64,000 nucleotides of DNA from NCBI GenBank assembly GCA_014529385.2, contig CM043952.1, positions 62,491,119 through 62,555,118 of the forward strand, written 5' to 3'. The position numbers and the translations under genes were made by a program. This document shows positions 56,650 to 64,000 of this stretch, one piece after another. The DNA is from Adiantum capillus-veneris (Eukaryota; Streptophyta; Polypodiopsida; Polypodiales; Pteridaceae). Position 1 is the first letter of the stretch; every line of letters starts with the position of its first letter. A model generated the notes under the pieces. The model did no database searches, was not told the DNA's origin, and worked only from the letters and a program-made list of their open reading frames with translations.

Positions 56650-58093
56650 CACTAGTTTATTAATAACATAACAATACATAAAAGTGTTCTTTCAGGGTTT
56701 TGATAAAAAAATCAATACTCATGTATATGTGTGAGGTTTCAAGCATCCTTGCATGAGCTTGTTACTAAGAACCCATTCTACATGGAAAAAAAAAGTATCA
56801 TATGTATTTCTTGATTCCTAGGTCATGACAAGCTTCCAAATCCAATATAGTGCTGCATTTGACTAGAAACAACATATTTTCATGATTAACCCCACGCTAC
56901 ACCATATAGATAATTTTTCACGCAACCAATCTAGTTTTTTTTTGTTAATTTCAATGAGTTCCTAATATAAGTATAAAGTTGCTATAGCGACACATTTGTT
57001 TGAATGTGCATACAATTAAGTACAAGAAAGTTATATTTTTTATATTCTACATACCTATCATTGGTGTTTGCATAACTACACCCATATTTACTCATATATA
57101 TGCTTTATATCAATACAGCTTGGTAACTCACCTTCATACTACCACCCACAAGGCATAAAAAATTACATCCAAACATGTTTTCTTATGACAATTCTAGGCA
57201 TAAGTACAAAGCCCATAAACTGCATGAATGAAAGAAATTGGCTTCCACATTGTGGCCATCAAAATCTCTTTGAAAAGTATGTACTTATAGCCAAATTTAT
57301 ATTTTATGCTTAGGTTTGGACCTAAGCTACAAATCAACCATGTTCATTGACGGAATTGAGCAATATTTGACATAATATATTTCTAGCTCAAAATGACTCT
57401 GATTTTTTGTAAAATGGAAAATTTTCCTTGACTTCTTTGATAGCTATTTGGGGCATTAGGCACCCCAAAACTCAATAAAGATGCAATACATAATGACTAG
57501 TCTATAATGTTCATTGAAGGAATTGAGTAATATCTGACATAATATATTTCTAGCTCAAAATGAGTGGGATTTTTGTAAAGTGGAAAATTCTCCTCGTCTA
57601 TGTTGTTAGCTTTTTGGGGCATTAGGCACCCCAAAACTCAATAAAGATGCAATACATAGTGATCGGTCTATATGCACAATCAAATTTACCGTTTTATTGC
57701 ATATACATTGCTAAACAATTGATCACAATGTAAAATTTGTCCATAAATATGCATGGCATGATTTTCATATATATAGAGTATCCATGCATTAAAAGAATTT
57801 AAAAACATTTATAATCATAAGGCTACTTATGTAGCACCCTAGAACTCACTAAGAGGCATTTTAGGGTGATTAATGGCCAATTTGATACAAAATGTGCAAA
57901 GACAACACACATTTTTTTGGGCATAGTTTAGGGTAAAGTGTTAATGAAAGACAATTCTATAGCTCGAATCCATAGCCAGTTATCTCTTTGTGGATATCAA
58001 ACACTTAAGACCTCATTGACATCCCTTGTAATAACAATTCTAGGAAATTGCTTGGTTAAGAGGACATAAAAGTGTCTGGTTACTAATCTAGTG
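56650..58093. mobile_element. 1.44-kb terminal-inverted-repeat element flanked by TTAA
   Basis: Left end CACTAGTTTATTAATAAC, right end (reverse complement) CACTAGATTAGTAACC, 12 of the first 14 positions matching. TTAA flanks both sides (56646-56649 and 58094-58097). Removing the element and one TTAA rejoins the gypsy-3 RT between its KLN-like and DHYPLP motifs at about the normal spacing, so the insertion was clean. The interior is AT-rich with two 167-bp tandem copies (57343-57509, 57510-57676) and no transposase. With a palindromic flank the duplication could be TTAA (piggyBac-like) or TA with ACACTAG termini (Tc1/mariner-like). Confidence 0.82.
57343..57676. repeat. 167-bp tandem duplication inside the TIR element
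   Basis: Copies start TTCATTGA at 57343 and 57510 and share GGGGCATTAGGCACCCCAAA and AATAAAGATGCAATACATA. Each copy contains the hairpin GGGGCATTAGGCACCCC. Confidence 0.92.
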
Positions 58094-58097
58094 TTAA

Positions 58098-58340
58098 CCT
58101 TTTTGCATGCACACTCTTAAGTTTCCCATTCTTCTTTGGCACAATGACTATTGGGGAAACCCATTCCAAGTGCTCAATAGGGTATAAAAATCCACACTTG
58201 ATAAGCTTTTCAAGGTCTTATTGAACAATCTTTGTATACTTAGGATTCATTGGGTAGGGTCATTGATGGACCGGCTTAGTAGTGATAATCATGGGAATTG
58301 TATGTTGCACCATGGAAGGTGGGACCCTCTTCTTATAATG
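58098..58340 (-). pseudogene. pol: Gypsy-3 RT, N-terminal part
   Basis: Reads VQHTIPMIITTKPVHQ, then DLEKLIKCGFLYPIEHLEWV and SPIVIVPKKNGKLKS, the classic RT entry segment, broken by stops. It ends exactly at the TTAA flanking the inserted TIR element. Confidence 0.82.
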
Positions 58341-58849
58341 ATATGTACAAGAAAATATGTTTGTGAATTATTTTAGAATCTCCTTAAGTACAACCTCTTC
58401 AATCCCAATAGAGTCTTGAGCGATAAAACTAGTTTAGACTTCGTATCGAATTCTGCCAATTTGTTGTTGGACAGATTTGCTGCTCGTAGTTGCTAGCAAC
58501 ATTGAGAACTAGGCCAACAAATAGGATGTCAACCAAGGATGGAGCTTGACCTGTAGGTGCATGGAAACAAATAGATGGGTGTCAATCATCTACTCGATAT
58601 TCTATGGACAATCACTAACAAGGAAAACCAACTCAAAGCACACTATGTATGCACAAAAGCTATCTTACCTATGATGGTTACACTCTCCAAAACAAGACCT
58701 AATGTTGTTGAATCGTCACAAACTCAAGGGATGACCTCTACAAACCTAAAGGACACTACCCTAAACTCTCTAACCCAACTCACTACCTGTAAACACTTAG
58801 TGCAGAAATCGTGTATGAAGACATGTTGAAAACCATAGGTCATCGATTC
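58341..58849. other. Region between gypsy-3 RT and the next LTR
   Basis: Expected to hold gypsy-3 protease and gag but only about 0.5 kb is present, and no protease active site is readable. An 84-codon plus frame (58575-58829) is unrecognised. Confidence 0.4.
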
Positions 58850-59371
58850 TAGACGTGTTTAAGCCTCATGTGTAGTTCTACTCATCATGAACGCAATGAC
58901 ATATAGAAATCTCTAATCAAATGCACAGTTAGAGGGAAAACTCACCTCCAAGCTCGTGGGAGAGTTCTTCACGAAGAGACCAAAACCATGCAAGCTTGGC
59001 ATTGGCGTGTAGCTCACCGTTGCTAAAAAAATGGTGAAGATGCCTTCACAATGTAGCATTCGTAGCATGCGTAGAGAGTAGAAGAAGGTCACTCACTCTC
59101 TCACACAAAAATCACAACACACTTAGTTGAGCTCAAAAGTTGATTGATTCAAAAATTGTGGTTACAGAAATTGGCTTTTACACCTTAGCCTTGGAGGTTC
59201 TAACTTATCAAAATCATCTCCTGCTTTCTACCGTGGGTTTGGCTAATCCACATATTTAGTATATTAAACTGGAAACTCAATCGAGTCCCGAAAAATAATT
59301 ACATTGAGTTTGATAGAATAAATAATACAAAATTGGGCTTTTCCCGTGTTCAATGGTTAACACTCCCCCCC
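58850..59371 (-). repeat. Minus-strand LTR, inner end defined by a polypurine tract
   Basis: On the minus strand GGAGGGGGGGAG is followed by TGTTAACCATTGAACACGGG (from 59371), a typical polypurine tract/3' LTR junction. Downstream the sequence has leader-like TGTGAGAGAGTGAGTGACC. The far end is set only approximately at 58850. Confidence 0.6.
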
Positions 59372-60384
59372 TCCGCGTCCATGTCGTCCCTGACACGACA
59401 ATCTTTGTATTTTTGGCTCCCACGTCCTATTGTTTAGCAATCTTTTAGGCATTTGCATCAATGGAACCCATGAGGCTTCAATAGATTTAAGTACGACTCA
59501 TATCTTATGTTGCCCAAGGTGGCTGTAGGACCGAAGATCCTGTTGTCATAAGTGAAGAAGCTCGTGTAGAAGGCTTGCATATGATAGCTCAACAGGAACA
59601 TTAACCTTTGGTAAAACAAGTGTAGAACCTTTGGGGATGTCTGCGTTGACGAGTCATATGTCATCATGGTCAATGTCACTCGTCTCGATAGTAATGTGGA
59701 ATCCATTGCTTTTGATGGGGAAAACACTCAAGGCAGGCCATGAGGGTCTTGCATTTTTTTTTGGATCATCACGCACATTAAGTCCCAGAGAGTCGGTGAA
59801 AGTCTTAATGATGTCCTTTAGGGTTTTCACCATATAAGAAACACCTATTCTTTCTCCCTCCTTAGTTGGTGGCATTGATGTGGGTAGTTGAGCCAGGTAG
59901 GATGTTTCTTTAGTAGCCTAGCATGGTTTCCCCAAGTGTGCATGCCAGGTACATGCAAAAATAAAATTTCATCCCTTATGTTCTTTGGAGCTTCCACCAA
60001 GTATTGCAAAAATCTTGGGTACTTGAGGAGCCACCCTTTTCTCCATTTTGGTAGGGAATCCACTATCTTCTTGGTAGCCTCTAGGTCATTGAGACCCCCT
60101 TTGTATATTGGATCTGTGGCTTCTGCTACCACTCTTTTCTCTATTGCCAAAAATTCATATTTCAGAAGAGGGTAGGAGAGGGATGGATGCATCCAGTCTT
60201 CCCTAAGCACATATGTGGCTAGGCCTTGGACTCCAACGGAGTGAATCATTATCTTTTTCCATTCCGAGGTTGCTTTTTGTCCTCCAATGTGGATTGTTCA
60301 ATTAAAGTCTTGAGGCGTGCCTCCTCTTTTGATGTCAATGATTGTTCTTCTTCTACTTGTGAGTGTAGCTGTTCTTCTAGGTGC
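59372..60384 (-). pseudogene. Unrecognised coding remnant ending at a polypurine tract
   Basis: Minus-strand frames 60249-59845 (134 codons), 59875-59654 and 59727-59458 read as one protein with frameshifts. It starts in a Glu/Gln-rich coiled-coil-like stretch (LEEQLHSQVEEEQSLTSKEE, about 60375-60315). A globular-looking section follows (VLREDWMHPSLSYPLLKYEF, LPKWRKGWLLKYPRFLQYLV), then IKSNGFHITIETSDIDHDDI, then about 60 weaker residues before the tract at 59372. I recognise no family. Position just upstream of a 3' LTR suggests an extra retrotransposon ORF or a captured gene fragment. The 5' part is cut off by gypsy-4 at 60385. Confidence 0.5.
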
Positions 60385-61971
60385 TGTCATAATAACTAAT
60401 ATCTAATTTTCCTAAATGATTTTCTCATGTTAAACTAATCATTTAATATGGGAAGTGCCAGAGGAGAAAAAGCTAGAATATTGGTTAAGCTGGCAGATCG
60501 GCCATAGTAGGGATCCAAAGGAGGGAAAGTAGGAATCCAAAGGGGGGGCCATATGCAAAAGAGCAAGGTGAAACAATGGGCTTAAAAGACCCTAAGGTTC
60601 AGCCCATTAAGACTTCCAAAATGCTAAGCTTCCAAAATTCAAAGGTTGTGTCCAAAGGTCAATCACTAGGAAAATTGGATGCTTAGTGTGTGTGTGCCAA
60701 AAAGTCTTCATACTCCCTACATAGGAGGGGGCGAGCCTTGCAAGGAGGGGATGAGAGAGAAACACACACACACTCACACACACTCACAAGCTTCCTTTAC
60801 ACAAGGGGAAAGAGGGACACATGTCAGCTCCCTAGCCTAGATGCCCACAAGGTGTACTCAAATCCTATTGGATGGCCATGGAGGTGGACCAATGAAAATT
60901 AAGCTAGAGTAAATCTAGTTTAATTAATTTATAAACACTTAATAAAAGAACCAATAAGAATTAAGCTCTCTAGAAGACTATTGGACAGTCTCCCAAGGGG
61001 TCCAATGAGCATTCAACAGCCCAATGGCTCGCCTGATTCCTATTGGCTAGGAGACAAAGGGGTCCAATGAGAGTTTAGTTACATTAATTAATTACCTAAA
61101 GCTCTCACAAAAGGGGAAAGGGGGACACATGTCAGAAGGCTATCACTTATGCTCCTTACATCCTATTGGCTAGGCCTGGAAAGGTCCAATGGGGTGTTAG
61201 GATGAGCAAATAGCAAGAGGGGTTGACCAAAAGAGAGAGGGGGACTAAATTTCTAAAGGCATGATTGCATACACACTCACACTAGTCCATGTGTGGAGTA
61301 AGAAGACTCTCTCTCTCTCTCTCTCTCTCTCTCCTTCTTAATGGAAAGCTTATCACCTACTCCAAGCTTGTGAGAAGGGAGGCCTACATCAAGAACTCTT
61401 GGTTTTGTGATGCAGATCCAACCAAGAGCCAAGCTTCAATGCATGCTCATCTCCTCTACCATGCTAATTAGGCTAATTATGTGAGGAGATGCACATCTTT
61501 CTCGTAAGACTACTCCTTCTTCCTCTCAATCTACTCTCATACCCCGCTAGCTCTCACCATCTTCGAAGGTGTGTGAGGTCTTGGGTCTGAGACTGTGAGG
61601 GAATTGATGTTGTGTTTGATAAGTGTTTTGCTTAGTACTTGAAGTTTCCATATTCATTGCACTAGCTAGTATTGAAGGAACACAAAGAATTGTATTGTAA
61701 AATGTCTCTCTCAATGGGAGAAACCATAATACAAAGCCTTTTGGAGGGGGGACCGGCTCCATGTAAATCCGGTCCTCAATTGTTGTCAATAGCTTAATAT
61801 CTCTCTCTTTTGAAGTATTGTTCATGCTATCTATCTAGGTGTTATACTTTTTGTTGCTCTCTCCACCCAAGCACTCTTGTTATTCTCATTAGGAATCTAT
61901 TCTAATGAAATGCTCACTATGTTCATGCTATTTTTCACTACACACAAGTTACTAGGCCATTAAATGTTACA
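60385..61971 (+). repeat. Gypsy-4 5' LTR
   Basis: Starts TGTCATAATAACTAAT, ends TTAAATGTTACA. Closely similar to the solo LTR at 49604-51238, and more distantly to the gypsy-2 LTR, with which it shares the first 60 bp pattern and the GGGGGGACCGGCTCC-type block near 61744. It lacks the GAGGTGCTTG minisatellite of gypsy-2. A CT run is at 61307-61334. Confidence 0.92.
61307..61334. repeat. (CT)n microsatellite in gypsy-4 LTR
   Basis: About 14 CT units. The solo LTR has only a short CT run at the same place (about 50562-50572). Confidence 0.93.
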
Positions 61972-61972
61972 T

Positions 61973-61984
61973 TGGTATTAGAGC
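61973..61984 (+). promoter_or_regulatory. Gypsy-4 primer binding site
   Basis: TGGTATTAGAGC, identical to the gypsy-2 site and placed one base after the LTR. Confidence 0.87.
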
Positions 61985-62400
61985 ACAAGGTTTCTCTTTT
62001 CTTGATCAAGAAGGGAGGTCCTCAAGCTAGCTATAAATGGTTGGTACTATTAATTGCATTTGAGTAAGTAGAATAGGGATTTTTCAGCGTTGCAGCGCGC
62101 CTGCCTTCGTGCAGATAATGGGGCATCACCATCGAGAGCTATGGTCTTAATAGTGGAGTACTATGGGACTTGCCTATGGATTTGCCTATGGCTTAACCAC
62201 TATTCAGCTATTAGAAGCTTGACAGGAGCCGGTGCTGTTTTGGTGTTGAATGACCCTCTCTTCTATTCTTTGAAATTAATGGTATTCGAGCCACGGGTAC
62301 AGTAACTTGAGTGCTTTTTATAAAGGGGTAAAGAGGAGTAGCAAGTAGGGCTTGAAGTGCCAAAGTACACCTAAAAACTTTACACCTAAAAGTTGTTAGA

Positions 62401-63975
62401 ATGGCTCACACTAGTAAAGAGAGTGAAATTAATGTTGATAACTTTGATTTCACTAATGAGCTGGCTACTAATGATGCCCCTATGCTTGTTAACTATCTTG
62501 TTTCTAAGCTTCAACAAGCCATGGACAATCCATCCCTTTAAAGTGAAGTGCAATGGCAGCTTCGTGCTCATGGGATTCTCCAAGCTCCCCACCATGACGA
62601 GAGAATACCTAGGAAGCCTCCTTGCGAGACTTCCAAAAGAGGCCTCTCTCCAATTCGGGAAGAAGAAGAGGATCCATACGAAGGGCTCAGAAATTTGCCT
62701 CTTTTTGATGACACATCTCCTTTTCAAAGGAGAACTCAAGAGCCCCCACCAAATGAATGAGAAAGAAGTGAGTCTCCTGCCACCTCGGCGGAGATGGCTC
62801 CACAAAGACGGCGGGTTAAATGCTCTCCATCACCTCCAAAACGGAGAAGATCATCGCACACTTCTCCACACCATAATTCAAAGAGGGATGAAAAAAAGCA
62901 AGAGAAGAAAAAGGCGAGAAAGAGGACACCCTCTTCTCCATCTTCTTCATCCTCTTCCTCTTATGAAAGTGATGGTGCAAACAAAGAAGATCAAGGCAAG
63001 AAAAAGGTGAGAAAGAGGTCACCCTCTTCTCCATCTTCCTCAAATTCTTCATCTTCTGAAGAAAGTGATGGTGCAACTTTTGAACCATAAAAAAGAAGAG
63101 GCCAGAGGAAATCCTATGCCGCATGGAAGAGGTCGTCCAAGCTCAAGAAATTCAAAGAGGGAGGGAAGAGCATCTCTTTCCTTACCTATGATGGCACCTT
63201 TGGTGCTACGAACAAAGTCTTGGCCTTTATCCAGCAATTCGATGCGGCGTTAGGAGATGAGGGCTTTACGGAGTCCTCTACGCTACGCCATGTAGCTATG
63301 CACTTTCAAAAGTCTGCCAGGCAATGGTGGTCTAGCCTACAGGCCAACGGTGAAGCTCCATGGACATGGAAAGCTTTAAGAGCTTCCATTATGAAGTAGT
63401 TTTTGGTCACCGATGCCAAAGACAAAGTACTCACCGAATGGCAAAGCTTGAAGCTCTCTCCCTACGAATCCATTCACAAATATGTAGACAAGTTTTGGAA
63501 CCTACAACTCAAAGCCACTGTCTTCAAAAAGTTGGATTTGGAGAGCAAAAGCAACAATTTTGTGCGGGCTTAACTGAAGAAATGGTGGAGTATGTCAACT
63601 CCCAAAGGCCATGCACCATATCGGCAGTATACACCATACGATGGTATCTTCTTCAATCATTTTCCAAACAAGGGCTAAAAGAAATTATAAGCCCATGGAA
63701 AACAAGGGTTTCAATGAGCCTAAGGAGAAGGACAATGTCCAAAAGTCTCATAAGGGCAATTCCAACAAAGCTAAGGAGAAGGGAGTTTACAAAGGCAAAA
63801 ACAAACTCTCTCCTGAAGAGCTTGAGTGTTATCGCAAGGATAATCGCTGTTTCAAGTGCGGCGAGCAAGGGCATGTGTAACATGCTTGTCCCTAAAAGAA
63901 CACCCGCCATGACCCTCCTAGAGATACCTTGGTCGAAATCCAGCCATGCTTGGGGAAAGGTAAGAGAACATGATG
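62401..63975 (+). pseudogene. gag: Gypsy-4 gag with RS-rich tract
   Basis: The ATG is at 62401. NYLVSKLQQAMDNPSL is followed by a stop (62539). The Arg/Ser/Lys-rich segment (frame 62794-63090) has RKRTPSSPSSSSSSS and RKRSPSSPSSSNSSSSEESD, then a stop. The gag domain follows with KEGGKSISFLTYDGTFGAT and HFQKSARQWWSSLQANGEA (63156-63360), a stop at about 63399, and a frameshift near 63545. The zinc knuckle CFKCGEQGHV is in frame 63611-63880, with TAA replacing a codon inside the knuckle. A decayed copy of the gypsy-2 Gag. Confidence 0.9.
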
Positions 63976-64000
63976 CTTGTATTCTCTTTGACCTTGGTTC

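Larger units (their letters stand above)
54377..58849 (-). mobile_element. Gypsy-3: old Ty3/gypsy remnant
   Basis: Minus-strand order: RT N-terminus (about 58330-58098), inserted TIR element (58097-56646), rest of RT (56645-56200), very decayed RNase H and integrase N-terminus (56200-55210), integrase core (55204-54929) and C-terminal part (54865-54377). Gag is not identifiable. Many stops. Truncated at 54376 by copia-E. Confidence 0.78.
60385..64000 (+). mobile_element. Gypsy-4: relative of gypsy-2, runs off the window
   Basis: 5' LTR 60385-61971, primer site 61973-61984, leader and gag to the window end, where protease would begin. Gag protein order matches gypsy-2 but stops and frameshifts are far more numerous, so this copy is older. 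It inserted into the unknown coding remnant at 59372-60384. Confidence 0.92.

Noticed and set aside
56650-58093. Classifying the TIR element as an ordinary CACTA transposon
   Set aside because: The CACTA terminus fits, but CACTA elements duplicate 3 bp. Here the flanks agree only as palindromic TTAA (or TA).

Overview
This window is repeat-dominated plant nuclear DNA. Ty1/copia and chromodomain-bearing Ty3/gypsy LTR retrotransposons, initiator-Met-type primer binding sites, tRNA-derived SINEs, long GA/CT and AT microsatellites and one spliced plant-type F-box/kelch gene all point to a vascular plant with a large genome. A fern or gymnosperm seems plausible, but nothing here fixes the lineage. 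I see no rRNA, CRISPR array, prokaryotic operon or organellar gene cluster. I found no previously undescribed cellular system. The interest lies in the transposon biology.

Layout. 1-10993: a large-LTR, coding-poor (LARD-like) plus-strand retrotransposon, split in its left LTR by a nearly complete minus-strand copia (copia-A, 111-5585). 10994-12290: LTR plus gag fragment of a plus-strand copia (copia-B). 13033-18464: a minus-strand chromovirus (gypsy-1) with 159-bp LTRs, a perfect 5-bp target duplication, no RNase H and a foldback in integrase. 19021-28043: a young plus-strand chromovirus (gypsy-2) with ~1.7-kb LTRs about 1% diverged and target duplication CTACT. 28049-33892: low-information DNA holding a SINE with a 15-bp target duplication, a foldback element and three separate tandem duplications. 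33893-39086: a decayed minus-strand copia (copia-C) whose LTR holds microsatellites and a second SINE. 39393-39911: a complete TRIM. 40231-40860: a duplicated compound microsatellite and a third SINE-like unit.

41100-45230 holds the only convincing host gene. It encodes a 427-aa F-box/kelch protein in two coding exons (43265-43920 and 44287-44914). The intron is mostly microsatellite, and an 85-codon upstream ORF may lie in the leader.

47395-54376: two plus-strand copia remnants. Copia-D has lost its RT core in frame. Copia-E carries a nested gypsy solo LTR (49604-51238). 54377-60384: an old minus-strand gypsy (gypsy-3) interrupted in RT by a 1.44-kb TTAA-flanked terminal-inverted-repeat element, then a further minus-strand LTR and an unrecognised coding remnant that ends at its polypurine tract. 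60385-64000: 5' LTR and decayed gag of gypsy-4, a relative of gypsy-2 that runs off the window.

Almost every coding region outside the F-box/kelch gene is a transposon pseudogene. These elements carry their own gag, protease, reverse transcriptase, RNase H and integrase, and none looks autonomous as it stands. The nesting gives a relative history: gypsy-3, copia-E and the LARD-like element are old hosts; copia-A, the gypsy-type solo LTR, the TTAA element and gypsy-4 came later.
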